Positions 1 through 10,223 of a DNA stretch of 64,000 nt are shown in pieces. Within the stretch, counting starts at the first letter, position 1. Every line of letters starts with the position of its first letter. The notes under the pieces were generated by a model, which was not told where the DNA came from, made no database searches, and saw only the letters and a program-made list of their open reading frames with translations. The stretch covers positions 310,001 through 374,000 of the forward strand of contig JAUCZK010000001.1 of the NCBI GenBank assembly GCA_030373145.1, read 5' to 3'. This DNA comes from Cyanobium sp. CZS48M (GTDB taxonomy: Bacteria > Cyanobacteriota > Cyanobacteriia > PCC-6307 > Cyanobiaceae). A program made the translations under genes and the position numbers.

Positions 1-1
1 C

Positions 2-724
2 GCCGCGGCCACCCACCTCCAGGGCGCCGGTGTGACCCTGATGATGCGCTCGATGGTGAAGGGCATAGCCCCAGGTCGGGTGTCGTTGGAGGGCACCGAT
101 GGCCCCCAGGAGCTGCAGGCCGCCACCATCTGCTGGACCGCTGGCGTGCGGGCCTCCCGGCTCGGCGCCCTGCTGGCTGAACGCACCGGCTGCCCGGTTG
201 ATCGTGGCGGGCGGCTGCTGGTGGAGCCCGACTTTTCGGTGCCGGGCCATCCCGACATCCACGCCATCGGTGACCTCTGCGCCTACCTCCACACCAGCGA
301 CGGAAAGCCCCTGCCCGGCATGGCCGGACCTGCAGTGCAGATGGGCGGTTGGGTGGCGGCCCACATCCTGGCCAGTAGCGGCGGCAGCTCGGTGGCGCCC
401 TTCCGCTTCACCGACCTGGGCAGCATGGCCGTGATCGGCCCCTGGTACGCCGTTGCCGATCTGCGGGGGCTTCATGTCACGGGGCTTGCGGGCTGGGTCC
501 TCTGGGCCCTGGCGCATCTGGCCTTCATCCCCGATACGGAGAACCGCATCACCCTGTTCACCAAGTGGATGTGGCAGATCGCCACCCGCCAGCGCACGGC
601 CCTGCTGATCACCGGCCGGCCTGATCAGCACCTGGGCGTGGACGTCGGGCTTTTCCGGGCCCAGCTCCACCCCGAGGCCGAGGCCACGGCCGCGCAGCAG
701 GATTCAGAGCCCCTGGCGGCCTGA
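2..724 (+). CDS. Type II NADH dehydrogenase (NDH-2/Ndb), C-terminal part
   Basis: The gene enters from the left edge already open, so its FAD-binding N-terminus is missing. The visible 240 residues fit the C-terminal half of single-subunit flavin NAD(P)H:quinone oxidoreductases: a strand ending in TICWTAGVRAS, then the second FAD-contact segment HAIGDLCAYL, then GPAVQMGGWVAAHIL, where this family has a conserved Gln facing quinone. The remainder is a hydrophobic, membrane-associating region (about LAGWVLWALAHLAFI) and a charged tail. Family knowledge: these enzymes pass electrons from NAD(P)H to plastoquinone without pumping protons and may act as redox sensors in cyanobacteria. It converges on eno with a 44-base spacer. 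Which Ndb subtype it is cannot be told from this fragment. Confidence 0.85.
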   Translation, partial: AAATHLQGAGVTLMMRSMVKGIAPGRVSLEGTDGPQELQAATICWTAGVRASRLGALLAERTGCPVDRGGRLLVEPDFSVPGHPDIHAIGDLCAYLHTSDGKPLPGMAGPAVQMGGWVAAHILASSGGSSVAPFRFTDLGSMAVIGPWYAVADLRGLHVTGLAGWVLWALAHLAFIPDTENRITLFTKWMWQIATRQRTALLITGRPDQHLGVDVGLFRAQLHPEAEATAAQQDSEPLAA

Positions 725-768
725 CTGATTCTTCCGTGTGGTCTCCGCTCAACCCTGGTGTTGTGACC

Positions 769-2079
<1,311 letters not shown>

Positions 2080-2203
2080 TCAGGGCTTGCGGGGATCCTA
2101 TGGGCCGCCCCGGGGAGCTCTGATGTGACCGTCGGTACCGACAGACCAGCTGCTCGACATGGGCCTGTCGCCAGAATCAGCACCAGCTGCTTCGCCGGAC
2201 TCC

Positions 2204-2608
2204 ATGCGCCTGCTTCACACCATGCTCCGGGTGGGCGATCTGGAGCGCTCCCTGGCCTTCTACTCCGAGGTGCTGGGCATGCGCCTGCTGCGCCGCAAGG
2301 ACTACCCCGCCGGCCGCTTCACCCTGGCGTTCGTGGGCTACGGCGACGAAAGCGACACCGCCGTGCTGGAGCTCACCCACAACTGGGACACCACGGCCTA
2401 CGACATCGGCACCGGTTATGGCCACATTGCCCTGGGTGTCGACGACATTGCGGCCACCTGTGACGCCATTTCCGGCAAGGGCGGGCGGGTGGTACGGCCG
2501 CCCGGACCGATGAAGCACGGCAGCACCGTGATCGCCTTCGTGGAGGATCCCGACGGCTACAAGGTGGAGCTGATTCAGTTGTCCACGAGGCCCGATGCAG
2601 CTGCCTGA
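2204..2608 (+). CDS. gloA: Lactoylglutathione lyase (glyoxalase I)
   Basis: Glyoxalase I converts the hemithioacetal of methylglyoxal and glutathione to S-lactoylglutathione. The 134-residue product has the two-module vicinal-oxygen-chelate layout: [20 protein letters not shown] opens module one with a metal-ligand His, a Glu follows in [10 protein letters not shown], then [12 protein letters not shown] supplies the second-module His and [13 protein letters not shown] the last Glu. This arrangement is typical of the nickel-type bacterial enzyme of about 130-135 residues. The frame is open from 2159, but the ATG at 2204 matches family starts, so I use it. It overlaps the start of clpB by 14 bases. 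With gshB and grxC elsewhere in the window it fits a glutathione-using organism. Confidence 0.93.
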   Translation: MRLLHTMLRVGDLERSLAFYSEVLGMRLLRRKDYPAGRFTLAFVGYGDESDTAVLELTHNWDTTAYDIGTGYGHIALGVDDIAATCDAISGKGGRVVRPPGPMKHGSTVIAFVEDPDGYKVELIQLSTRPDAAA

Positions 2609-5468
2609 TCCCTCCACGACCGGCAGCCTCACCAGCGAGCCCGACCGCTTCAGTGAGGCCGCCTGGGATCTGCTGCTGGCCTCCCAGGACCAGGCCCGCC
2701 GCTGGCGCCATGGCCAGATGGATGTGGAGCATCTGCTGCAGACCCTGCTGCAGGATGCGCGCTTCGCGGCCTGGGTGGATCCCCTTCCCATCGATCCAGA
2801 GCGGCTGCTCGATCGCCTAGAGGGCTTCTGCGCCGAGCAATCCTCCTCGCCCGGTGACGACCTCTACATCGGCGATGCTCTCGAAGACCTGCTGGAGGAG
2901 GCCGACCGCCGCCGCTCCAGCTGGGGGTCGCGCCTGCTTGACATCCCCCATCTGCTGCTGGCCCTGCTCGATGAACCTCGCCTGGGAGCTGCGCTGTTGG
3001 CGGAGGAGGGGCTGAGCGAGCCGGAATTGCTGCGCCAGCTGCGGCCCGCGGCCGCCCCCGCCTCCGGCCCTACAGGCATCAGCTCGGTCCCTGCGGTGGG
3101 GGGCGGCCGCCCTCGCCGTTTCGAAGCGCCTCCGGCCCCAGCCGACGACTGGATTGACAGCCCTTCCCGGGAGCCCGCCGCGCCGCCACCGCTGCCTGGC
3201 CCCGCCGCAGCCGTTGCAGCCCCCGTCCCCCGCCGGCCTCGGCCGGCCCCGGCCCCCAGCCCGGCCGTGGGAACACCAGCCCCAGGCGCTGATCTGGAGC
3301 TGACCCTGGAGGCTGAGCCCAGCGCCCTGGAGCAGTACGGCCGCGACCTCACCGCCGCCGCCCGCTCAGGCCTGCTCGATCCGGTGATCGGCCGCGACAC
3401 CGAGATCCGCCGCCTGATCCAGGTGCTCTCCCGTCGCGGCAAGAACAATCCTGTGCTGATCGGTGAGCCGGGCGTCGGCAAGACCGCCATCGCCGAGCGG
3501 CTGGCCCAGCGCATCGCCAGCGGTGAAGTGCCCGATTCCCTCAAAGGTCTGCGCCTGATCGCCCTCGACCTCGGGGCTCTGATCGCCGGCGCCAAGTTCC
3601 GCGGTCAGTTCGAGGAACGCCTGCGCAGCGTGCTGGCGGAGGTGAAGGAGCCCGAGCAGGGCCGTGGCGCCGGCGCCAGCGATGGCGGCGTGGTGCTGTT
3701 CATCGACGAGCTGCACACCGTGGTCAGCACCGACCGCTCCAGCGCCGATGCCGGCAGCATCCTCAAGCCGGCCCTGGCCCGGGGTGAGCTGCGCTGCATC
3801 GGAGCCACCACCCCGGAGGACTACCGCCGCACGGTGGAGAAGGACCCCGCCCTCAACCGCCGCTTCCAGCAGGTGGTGATCCGTGAACCCAGCAAGGAGG
3901 TCAGCCTCGAGATCCTGCGGGGCCTCAAGGAGCGCTATGAGCTCCACCACGGCGTCACCATCACCGATGGAGCTCTGCAGGCGGCGGTGCGGCTGGCCGA
4001 GCGCTACATCGCCGACCGCTGCCTGCCCGACAAGGCCATTGACCTTATCGATGAGGCCGCCGCCCAGCTGCGCATGGAGGTGACCTCCAAGCCCCAGGTG
4101 GTGGAGGCCGCCGAACTGGAGCTGCGCCGGATCGAGCTGGCCCTGCTCAGTGCTGAGGGCGCCCCCCAGGAGGAGCGGGTGGCGCTGCAGGAGCAGCGAC
4201 GCACCGCCCTGGAGCACCTGCAGGACCTGCAGCGGCGCTGGCAGGCGGAGCGCGACCAGCTGGCGGAGCTGCGGGAGCTGCTGCAGCAGGACGACGAGCT
4301 GCGGCTGGCGATCGCCGAGGCCGAGCGGGATGGTGAGTTCGAGGAGGCGGCCCGCCTGCAGGTGGATCAGCTGCAGCTGGTGCAGCAACGCCGCGCCGAC
4401 CTGGAGGAGGAACTCCTCGACGACCAGCGCGGCGGTCTCTCGCTGCTGCGGGAGCAGGTGGAGGAGGGCGACATCGCCGATGTGGTGGCCCGCTGGACCG
4501 GCATCCCGATCCAGCGGCTGCTGGCCGGGGAGCGTCAGAAGCTGCTGGAGCTGGAGCTGCGCCTGGCGGAGCGGGTGATCGGCCAGCCCGAGGCTGTGAC
4601 GGCGGTGGCCGCCTCGATCCGCCGGGCCCGGGCCGGCATGCAGGATCCGCGCCGGCCCGTGGGCTCCTTCCTCTTCCTCGGCCCCACCGGCGTGGGCAAG
4701 ACCGAACTGGCCAAGGCCCTGGCTGCCGCCCTCTTTGATGAGGAGGATGCCCTGGTGCGGCTCGACATGAGCGAATTCATGGAGCGCAACGCCGTGGCCC
4801 GGCTGGTGGGGGCGCCCCCCGGCTACGTGGGCTACGAGGAGGGCGGCCAGCTCACCGAGGCCGTGCGCCGCCGCCCCTATGCGGTGCTGCTGCTCGATGA
4901 GGTGGAGAAGGCCCACCCGGAGGTGTTCAACCTGCTGCTGCAGGTGCTCGACGACGGCCGCCTCACCGATTCCCAGGGCCGCACCGTCGATTTCCGCCAC
5001 ACCGTGGTGGTGATGACCAGCAACCTGGCCAGCCGGGCCATCCTCGAGAGTGCCCGCAGCGGCGATGAATCTGGCCTGGAGGCGGCGGTGGAGCACGCCC
5101 TCTCCGCCCAGTTCCGGCCGGAATTCCTCAACCGCATCGATGAGGTGATCCGCTTCCGGCCCCTGGCGCCCAGCGACCTGCAACGCATCGTGCGTCTGCA
5201 GGTGGCGGAGCTGGCGGCACTGCTGCGGGAGCAGCGGCTGGAGCTGGAGATCGATGAGGACGTGGTGAGCCGGCTGGCGGAGCTGGGCTACGAGCCGGAA
5301 TTCGGAGCCCGGCCCCTGCGCCGGGTGCTGCGCCGCCGCATCGAAAACCCCTTGGCCACAGAGCTGCTGGAGGACCATTTCCGTTCGGCCCGCGGTGTGC
5401 GCGTGTGTCTTGGCGATCCCGCCGGCCCCGGGGGCACAGAGACTCTGCGCTTCCTGCCCCTGGAGTAA
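2595..5468 (+). CDS. clpB: ClpB-type disaggregase (Hsp100) with long Pro/Ala linker
   Basis: A 957-residue AAA+ disaggregase, about 90 residues longer than a usual ClpB. Layout: divergent Clp N-domain (about 15-150); Pro/Ala-rich low-complexity linker (about 150-235); first ATPase domain with Walker A GEPGVGKT (about 290) and Walker [10 protein letters not shown]; pore loop [12 protein letters not shown] with Phe where Tyr is usual; a coiled middle domain of full ClpB length (about 490-640); second ATPase domain with GPTGVGKT (about 696) and [12 protein letters not shown]-terminal small domain. The full middle domain marks ClpB rather than ClpC/ClpA, and I see no ClpP-docking loop. The divergent N-domain suggests the ClpB2-type paralogue of cyanobacteria (inference). 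The start lies inside the end of gloA, and secE follows directly, so it may be co-transcribed with the translation genes. Confidence 0.93.
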   Translation: MQLPDPSTTGSLTSEPDRFSEAAWDLLLASQDQARRWRHGQMDVEHLLQTLLQDARFAAWVDPLPIDPERLLDRLEGFCAEQSSSPGDDLYIGDALEDLLEEADRRRSSWGSRLLDIPHLLLALLDEPRLGAALLAEEGLSEPELLRQLRPAAAPASGPTGISSVPAVGGGRPRRFEAPPAPADDWIDSPSREPAAPPPLPGPAAAVAAPVPRRPRPAPAPSPAVGTPAPGADLELTLEAEPSALEQYGRDLTAAARSGLLDPVIGRDTEIRRLIQVLSRRGKNNPVLIGEPGVGKTAIAERLAQRIASGEVPDSLKGLRLIALDLGALIAGAKFRGQFEERLRSVLAEVKEPEQGRGAGASDGGVVLFIDELHTVVSTDRSSADAGSILKPALARGELRCIGATTPEDYRRTVEKDPALNRRFQQVVIREPSKEVSLEILRGLKERYELHHGVTITDGALQAAVRLAERYIADRCLPDKAIDLIDEAAAQLRMEVTSKPQVVEAAELELRRIELALLSAEGAPQEERVALQEQRRTALEHLQDLQRRWQAERDQLAELRELLQQDDELRLAIAEAERDGEFEEAARLQVDQLQLVQQRRADLEEELLDDQRGGLSLLREQVEEGDIADVVARWTGIPIQRLLAGERQKLLELELRLAERVIGQPEAVTAVAASIRRARAGMQDPRRPVGSFLFLGPTGVGKTELAKALAAALFDEEDALVRLDMSEFMERNAVARLVGAPPGYVGYEEGGQLTEAVRRRPYAVLLLDEVEKAHPEVFNLLLQVLDDGRLTDSQGRTVDFRHTVVVMTSNLASRAILESARSGDESGLEAAVEHALSAQFRPEFLNRIDEVIRFRPLAPSDLQRIVRLQVAELAALLREQRLELEIDEDVVSRLAELGYEPEFGARPLRRVLRRRIENPLATELLEDHFRSARGVRVCLGDPAGPGGTETLRFLPLE

Positions 5469-5512
5469 GAGCTGAAAGGGTGTCCGTTAGGGTGTTCGTT
5501 TGCCGGAACGCC

Positions 5513-5788
5513 TTGCCGTCCGGTGCGCCCGCACCCTTGGATTCTCCCAGCCGCACCACCACCAATCCTGACGACATCCCTGAGTCGGCTCCCAAGCCTG
5601 CTGAGAAGGCTGGTGTCGGTGGATTTGTCTCCTCCACCCTGGAGGAACTGCGCAAGGTGGTCTGGCCCAGCCGTCAGCAGCTCTTCAGCGAGTCGGTGGC
5701 GGTGATCCTGATGGTGAGCCTCTCGGCCGCCACCATTGCCGCCGTCGATCGCTTCTACAGCTGGGCGTCGTCCCAGGTCTTCCCCTGA
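5513..5788 (+). CDS. secE: Preprotein translocase subunit SecE
   Basis: Short SecE of the SecYEG translocon. The cytoplasmic amphipathic segment FVSSTLEELRKVVWPSRQQL carries the SecE hallmark (E-L-x-K-V-x-W-P-S-R), and one membrane helix follows (SESVAVILMVSLSAATIAAV), as in one-helix SecE proteins of most bacteria and cyanobacteria. The start is uncertain: no ATG lies in frame. I chose TTG at 5513 (91 residues, with GGAA about seven bases upstream); GTG at 5480 or 5492 would add 7-11 residues. It lies between clpB and nusG, the usual secE-nusG-rplK order. Confidence 0.9.
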   Translation: MPSGAPAPLDSPSRTTTNPDDIPESAPKPAEKAGVGGFVSSTLEELRKVVWPSRQQLFSESVAVILMVSLSAATIAAVDRFYSWASSQVFP

Positions 5789-5848
5789 GGCGGCGGCTCC
5801 TTGGCCCTCCCCGTCCCGTTCCCTCCGAGCACCCACTCCTCCGTCCCC

Positions 5849-6526
5849 GTGTCCGAAGCCGATCTCGCCACCGCAGCCAGCCTCGACGGCGCCCCTGAGG
5901 CCGCCGCCACCGTGGACGGGCTCGCCCTCGATGCGCCCCCCGCGGAGCGCGAAGGCAAGCCGATGGTGGCCCGCTGGTATGCGGTGCAGGTGGCCTCCAG
6001 CTGTGAGAAGAAGGTGAAGGCCACCCTCGAGCAGCGCGCCATCACCCTCGGCGTCGACAGTCGCATCCTCGAGATCGAGATCCCCCAGACCCCGGCGGTG
6101 AAGCTTAAGAAAGACGGCAGCCGCCAGGCCGCCGAGGAAAAGGTCTTCCCCGGCTACGTGCTCGTGCGGATGATGCTCGATGAAGACACGATGATGGCGG
6201 TGCGGAGCACCCCGAATGTGATCAACTTCGTGGGCCAGGAGGAGCGCCGCTCCACCGGCCGGGCCCGCGGCCACATCAAGCCCAGGCCCCTCAGCCGCCA
6301 GGAGGTCGACCGGATCTTCAAGCGTGCCGCCGAGAAGAAGCCCGTCGTCAAGGTCGATCTGGCCGAAGGCGATCAGATCCTGGTCATCGCCGGTCCCTTC
6401 AAGGACTTCCAGGGCGAAGTGATCGAGGTCTCGGGCGAGCGCAGCAAGCTCAAGGCCCTGCTGTCGATCTTCGGCCGGGAAACCCCGGTGGAACTCGAAT
6501 TCGCCCAGATCAGCAAGCAAAGCTGA
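5849..6526 (+). CDS. nusG: Transcription termination/antitermination protein NusG
   Basis: NusG binds RNA polymerase, suppresses pausing and links transcription to translation or Rho. After a poorly conserved N-terminal tail of about 35 residues comes the NGN domain (ARWYAVQVASSCEKKVKATLEQR through KVFPGYVLVRM, where P-G-Y-V is the family core, then RSTPNVINFVG). The C-terminal KOW domain follows (LAEGDQILVIAGPFKDFQGEVIEV and FGRETPVELEFAQI). The frame is open from TTG 5801. I chose GTG at 5849 (MSEADLATAAS), giving 225 residues, still longer than the usual 180-205 because of the Ala-rich tail. It is the second gene of the secE-nusG-rplK group. Confidence 0.95.
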   Translation: MSEADLATAASLDGAPEAAATVDGLALDAPPAEREGKPMVARWYAVQVASSCEKKVKATLEQRAITLGVDSRILEIEIPQTPAVKLKKDGSRQAAEEKVFPGYVLVRMMLDEDTMMAVRSTPNVINFVGQEERRSTGRARGHIKPRPLSRQEVDRIFKRAAEKKPVVKVDLAEGDQILVIAGPFKDFQGEVIEVSGERSKLKALLSIFGRETPVELEFAQISKQS

Positions 6527-6533
6527 TCGCCAC

Positions 6534-6589
6534 GGGGCCGCCTCCCTGCGGAGGGTGGCCCAATCTGGCGGCACCGTTTCGGTGCCGCC
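6534..6589 (+). promoter_or_regulatory. Two stem-loops in the rplK leader
   Basis: The 123 bases between nusG and rplK hold two hairpins. The first (about 6534-6562) pairs GGGCC with GGCCC and CCCT with AGGG around a GCGG loop, with a bulge. The second is a perfect 10-base stem, GGCGGCACCG (6567-6576) with CGGTGCCGCC (6580-6589) and a three-base loop. No T-tract follows, so they are not standard intrinsic terminators. They could be RNA processing sites or a binding site for L1/L11-type autoregulation (inference). Confidence 0.5.
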
Positions 6590-6649
6590 GCCCAACGCCT
6601 CGACCCAAGGGTCAGGCGATCCGCAGCGCTTCCCTCCGTAGACCAGCCG

Positions 6650-7075
6650 ATGGCCAAAAAAGTCGTTGCCGTAATCAAGCTGGCGCTCAATGCCGGCAAA
6701 GCCAACCCCGCACCGCCGGTGGGCCCAGCCCTCGGCCAGCACGGGGTCAACATCATGGCGTTCTGCAAGGAGTACAACGCCCGCACCCAGGAGAAGGCCG
6801 GCTATGTGATTCCGGTGGAGATCTCGGTCTTCGAGGACCGCAGCTTCACCTTCATCACCAAGACCCCGCCGGCTTCGGTGCTGATCACCAAGGCCGCTGG
6901 AATCGACAAGGGTGCCGCCACCTCGGCCAAGGGCCGTGTGGGCGCCATCAGCCGTGCCCAGCTCCAGGAGATCGCCAGCACCAAGCTGCCCGACCTCAAC
7001 TGCTCCAGCCTCGATTCGGCCATGCGCATCATCGAAGGCACCGCCCGCAACATGGGCGTCGCCATCAGCGACTGA
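6650..7075 (+). CDS. rplK: 50S ribosomal protein L11
   Basis: Ribosomal protein L11 (141 residues, the normal length) of the GTPase-associated centre, where it binds 23S rRNA with L10/L12 and touches translation factors and, in stringent control, the (p)ppGpp synthetase. The start [20 protein letters not shown] and the proline-rich [20 protein letters not shown] segment are diagnostic; the C-terminal RNA-binding domain shows [14 protein letters not shown] and ends with the signature [12 protein letters not shown]. The ATG at 6650 is the only sensible start. It is the first gene of rplK-rplA-rplJ-rplL. Confidence 0.99.
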   Translation: MAKKVVAVIKLALNAGKANPAPPVGPALGQHGVNIMAFCKEYNARTQEKAGYVIPVEISVFEDRSFTFITKTPPASVLITKAAGIDKGAATSAKGRVGAISRAQLQEIASTKLPDLNCSSLDSAMRIIEGTARNMGVAISD

Positions 7076-7205
7076 TGGCCCAGGAGCCCAGCTCCGCCAC
7101 CTCCGCTTCAACCACCACCTCACCCCATCCGGGGGAGACAGTCGCCGCCGGCCCGGGCCCAGCCCCAGCCACCGATCGTCTGTCGCCTGAACCCCGCTGA
7201 AACCC

Positions 7206-7913
7206 ATGCCCAGACAATCCAAGCGCTTCACCGCCCTGCTCGAGACCGTCGAGGAGCGCGAGTACACGCCGCTCGACGCCCTCGCGCTGGTGAAGGCCAA
7301 CGCCAACGCCAAGTTCGATGAAACGATCGAGGCCCATGCCCGCCTCGGCATCGATCCCAAGTACACCGACCAGCAGTTGCGCACCACCGTGGCCCTGCCC
7401 AAGGGCACCGGCCAGACCATCCGCATCGCCGTGATCGCCCGGGGCGAGAAGGTGGCCGAAGCCAAAGCGGCCGGCGCCGACCTCGCCGGTGACGACGAGC
7501 TGGTGGAAGCCATCGCCGGCGGTCAGATGGACTTCGACCTGCTGATCGCCACGCCGGACATGATGCCGAAGGTGGCCAAGCTGGGCCGCGTGCTCGGCCC
7601 CCGCGGTCTGATGCCGAACCCGAAGGCCGGCACCGTGGCCACCGACCTGGCGGCGGCCATCAACGAATTCAAGGCGGGCAAGCTGGAATTCCGCGCCGAT
7701 CGCACCGGCATCGTGCACGTGCGCTTCGGCAAGGCCAGCTTCTCGATCGACGATCTGCTGGAGAACCTCAAGGCTCTGCAGGAAACCATCGATCGTCAGA
7801 AGCCCAGCGGTGCCAAGGGCCGCTACTGGCGCAGTCTCTACCTCACCTCCACCATGGGCCCGTCGGTGGCCGTTGATGTCACGGCTCTGCAGGACATCAA
7901 GCTGGAGGGCTGA
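7206..7913 (+). CDS. rplA: 50S ribosomal protein L1
   Basis: Ribosomal protein L1 (235 residues, usual 230-238), which forms the L1 stalk at the tRNA exit side and in many bacteria represses its own mRNA. The family core is clear: [17 protein letters not shown], then the moving domain with [20 protein letters not shown], then [19 protein letters not shown], the L1 signature, and the return of domain I ([19 protein letters not shown]). It begins at ATG 7206 after a 130-base spacer from rplK. A typical retroregulatory stem could lie in that spacer, but I did not find a convincing one. Confidence 0.99.
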   Translation: MPRQSKRFTALLETVEEREYTPLDALALVKANANAKFDETIEAHARLGIDPKYTDQQLRTTVALPKGTGQTIRIAVIARGEKVAEAKAAGADLAGDDELVEAIAGGQMDFDLLIATPDMMPKVAKLGRVLGPRGLMPNPKAGTVATDLAAAINEFKAGKLEFRADRTGIVHVRFGKASFSIDDLLENLKALQETIDRQKPSGAKGRYWRSLYLTSTMGPSVAVDVTALQDIKLEG

Positions 7914-7919
7914 TTCAGC

Positions 7920-8197
7920 ACGGCTGGATGATCCGGCGGCCTGCCATGTAGGGTGACTGATCGGGCACGCGCCCGGCCCAAGACAGCAGGTCAGTGCTGC
8001 GGCTTGAGGATCTCCGCTTCGGTGGAGGCTCCAGCAGCCGCAATCCCGTAAATCCTGCCGAGGTGCACGCGACTTTTTCGGTTCGGATTTTCCGGGCGGA
8101 TCACCGTTCAGCGGCCTCGGGGCTTTCCACCGGTTCACACCGGCTGAGGAAGCAGCGGCCGCGTCCCGGCTTGTTCCCCCAACTCCGTACCAAACCC
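7920..8197 (+). promoter_or_regulatory. L10-type ribosomal protein leader upstream of rplJ
   Basis: The 284 bases between rplA and rplJ contain a nested RNA structure like known L10 leaders, where the L10-(L12)4 complex binds its own mRNA. An outer stem pairs GCAGG (7986-7990) with CCTGC (8054-8058); inside it TGCGGCT (7998-8004) pairs with AGCCGCA (8036-8042), and CTCC (8012-8015) with GGAG (8024-8027), leaving asymmetric internal loops of the kind seen at a kink-turn. A promoter may also lie here because the leader is long. The pairing is seen; its control role is inferred from family knowledge. Confidence 0.6.
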
Positions 8198-8728
8198 ATG
8201 GGCCGCACGCTGGAGAGCAAGCAACAGATCATCGAAGAGCTCAAGGGGCTCCTCGGTGAGGCCGAAATGGCGCTGGTCCTTGATTACAAGGGCCTGTCCA
8301 TCAAGGAGATGTCTGATCTGCGGACCCGTCTGCAGGCCAACAGCGGCATTTGCAAGGTGACCAAGAACACCTTGATGCGCCGTGCCATTGATGGAAACAG
8401 CGCCTGGTCGGAACTCGACTCCCTGCTCACCGGTACCAACGCTTTCGTCCTGATCAAGGGCGATGTCGGTGGTGCCGTCAAGGCCGTTCAGTCCTTCCAG
8501 AAGGACACCAAGAAGTCGGATGTCAAAGGAGGCCTTTACGAAGGCAAGCTCCTTTCCCAGAACGACATCAAGGCCATTGCCGAGCTGCCCTCCAAGGAGG
8601 TGCTCATCGCCCAGATCGCCGGTGCGATCAATGCGGTGGCCACCAAGCTGGCTGTTGGCATCAACGAAGTTCCCTCCGGTCTCGCCCGGGCCCTCCAGCA
8701 GCACGCCGACAGCGGCGACGCCAGCTGA
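8198..8728 (+). CDS. rplJ: 50S ribosomal protein L10
   Basis: L10 is the base of the L7/L12 stalk. The 176-residue product begins [19 protein letters not shown], has the conserved [16 protein letters not shown] and [11 protein letters not shown] of the rRNA-binding domain, and ends with a long helix ([26 protein letters not shown]) that binds L12 dimers. The frame is open from 7994, but the ATG at 8198 fits all L10 proteins; the preceding 200 bases are the structured leader. rplL follows after 66 bases. Confidence 0.98.
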   Translation: MGRTLESKQQIIEELKGLLGEAEMALVLDYKGLSIKEMSDLRTRLQANSGICKVTKNTLMRRAIDGNSAWSELDSLLTGTNAFVLIKGDVGGAVKAVQSFQKDTKKSDVKGGLYEGKLLSQNDIKAIAELPSKEVLIAQIAGAINAVATKLAVGINEVPSGLARALQQHADSGDAS

Positions 8729-8794
8729 GCCCAGCGAAATCCACCGGCTCTGCCGGTTCAATTTTCCACAGATCTCTGTTGCTGAATCTCAACC

Positions 8795-9178
8795 ATGACC
8801 ACCAAAACTGACGACATTCTCGAGTCACTGAAGACCCTCTCCCTGCTGGAAGCTTCCGAGCTCGTCAAGCAGATCGAAGAGGCCTTCGGCGTGTCCGCCG
8901 CCGCCTCTGCCGGCGTCATGATGGCCGCGGCTCCCGCCGCTGCCGCCGAGGCCGTTGAAGAGCAGACCGAGTTCGATGTGATCCTCGACGGCTTCGATGC
9001 CGCCGCCAAGATCAAGGTGCTCAAGGCCGTCCGCGAGGCCACCGGCCTCGGCCTGGGCGAAGCCAAAGCCCTCGTTGAAGCGGCCCCCAAGGCCGTCAAG
9101 GAAGGCATCACCAAGGACGAAGCCGAAGCTCTCAAGAAGTCGATCGAAGAAGTGGGCGGCAAAGTCACCATCAAGTGA
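8795..9178 (+). CDS. rplL: 50S ribosomal protein L7/L12
   Basis: The multi-copy stalk protein L7/L12 (127 residues), which recruits translation GTPases. It shows the N-terminal dimerisation helices ([26 protein letters not shown]), a short Ala-rich hinge (about residues 35-52), and the C-terminal factor-binding domain with [20 protein letters not shown] and the end VGGKVTIK. The ATG at 8795 gives the expected start. It ends the ribosomal operon; an intrinsic terminator lies 60 bases downstream. Confidence 0.99.
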   Translation: MTTKTDDILESLKTLSLLEASELVKQIEEAFGVSAAASAGVMMAAAPAAAAEAVEEQTEFDVILDGFDAAAKIKVLKAVREATGLGLGEAKALVEAAPKAVKEGITKDEAEALKKSIEEVGGKVTIK

Positions 9179-9238
9179 TGGCGCCCGGCGGAGGCTCTGC
9201 CCTCCGCCAGCTTCTTTCCCTGACCTAGCGCCCAGCGC

Positions 9239-9265
9239 AGCCGGCCTCACGGGGCCGGCTTTTTG
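9239..9265 (+). terminator. Intrinsic terminator after rplL
   Basis: An eight-base perfect GC-rich stem, AGCCGGCC (9239-9246) and GGCCGGCT (9253-9260), with a six-base loop, is followed at once by TTTTT on the plus strand. It ends the secE-nusG-rplKAJL transcript. Confidence 0.9.
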
Positions 9266-9281
9266 CTGGGTTGAAATGGCC

Positions 9282-9312
9282 AAAAAAAAAGCCCGCCGAA
9301 GGCAGGCTTTTG
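9282..9312 (-). terminator. Intrinsic terminator for the DUF3747 gene, minus strand
   Basis: Read on the minus strand, AAAGCC-T-GCC and GGC-G-GGCTTT form a stem around a short TTC loop with one T-G wobble, followed by nine T residues (A-tract 9282-9290 on plus). It lies about 130 bases after the stop of the gene at 9439. A weaker T-run on the plus side means it could also back up the rplL terminator. Confidence 0.8.
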
Positions 9313-9438
9313 AGGTGGAACGATGCCGGGAGTCTGTCCTCGTTTCGACCCCGGGAGAGCGTTCTGCACTCCTCACACAAGTCAAGAGTACGGGCTGGAG
9401 CCAGGAGGTGCCAGTGGCCAGGGCCGCTGTGTCGACTG

Positions 9439-10158
9439 TCACTCCCGGAAGGGGATCACCTGCAGGGCGATCGGACCGCTGGGCAGCTCGCCGCCCCTGG
9501 CCACACTGCCCAAGGCGCGTCCCAGGCTGCCCGGCGCCCCGCCTCGGCTGGGCTGTGCCTGCTGGTTGCCACCCCCAGCCTGGGCGATCAGCTGCTCCAG
9601 GGGAGTGCTGGCGGCGAAATAGATGTGGTTGAGGGTCTGCTGGCCGAAGACGCGGCGGTTGAGCTGCCAGTCGCTCTCGAGCTTGATCGGCACGAACCCC
9701 TCGTGATCACGCCGGTTCACCTGGCCCCGGCCCACCAGCAGCAGGGTGGTGTCCGACGGGGTCATGGCCTGCAGCTGGAGCTCGTTGCCCACCTGGCTGA
9801 GGCGTAGGCGGTAGCGGCTGGCCAGGTCCTGGCCAGCCACCCGCAGGGAATAGGCGTTGCTGCCGGCGTAGCTGGTGCAGATCTCCCTGGAGTCGAAGCG
9901 GTTCATGGAGGCGTCCACCAGGCCGTCGGGCCTGGCCTGCCAGCAGGGCTGGCCATTGGCCGCCTGCTCGATCAGCACCAGCGACCAGTCGGCGAAGCCC
10001 ACCGGCTTGGCCAGCACCGCAAACCGCGAGGCCTCCACCGGCTGGCTGTCGAAGACCCCGGCCGCCTCCGCCAGGGGCGTTGTGACGGCCTGGAGCGTGG
10101 TGGCGGCCAGACCAGCCCCCGCAAGGGCCAGGTAGGTTCGCTGCATGGTGGATTTCAT
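9439..10158 (-). CDS. DUF3747 secreted protein
   Basis: A predicted exported protein of about 240 residues. An N-terminal signal peptide (hydrophobic run [18 protein letters not shown], cleavage likely after LAEAAG) is followed by a segment typical of the cyanobacterial DUF3747 family: [20 protein letters not shown], a Cys-Trp pair in [10 protein letters not shown], a second Cys in REICTSYAG, and a beta-rich region ending near [14 protein letters not shown]. Two cysteines in the mature part could form a disulphide. The C-terminal quarter is Gly/Gln/Arg-rich and probably disordered. Several ATG codons lie in frame (10179, 10170, 10158, 10146); I chose 10158. The function of the family is not known. 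It is divergent from rnhA. Confidence 0.75.
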   Translation of the reverse strand: MKSTMQRTYLALAGAGLAATTLQAVTTPLAEAAGVFDSQPVEASRFAVLAKPVGFADWSLVLIEQAANGQPCWQARPDGLVDASMNRFDSREICTSYAGSNAYSLRVAGQDLASRYRLRLSQVGNELQLQAMTPSDTTLLLVGRGQVNRRDHEGFVPIKLESDWQLNRRVFGQQTLNHIYFAASTPLEQLIAQAGGGNQQAQPSRGGAPGSLGRALGSVARGGELPSGPIALQVIPFRE

Positions 10159-10223
10159 GCGTTCCAACATCGTCACCACGGTCTACGGCACCACTGTCTA
10201 TCGAACAATGGCCGGATTGCCCA

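Noticed and set aside
725..768. Possible terminator between the NDH-2 gene and eno
   Set aside because: No stem with T-tract found in the 44 bases.
3366..5378. 670-codon minus-strand frame opposite clpB
   Set aside because: Antisense shadow: repetitive Leu/Gln/His-rich translation, no motifs.
5288..7513. 741-codon minus-strand frame across secE, nusG and rplK
   Set aside because: Shadow of three firmly identified genes.
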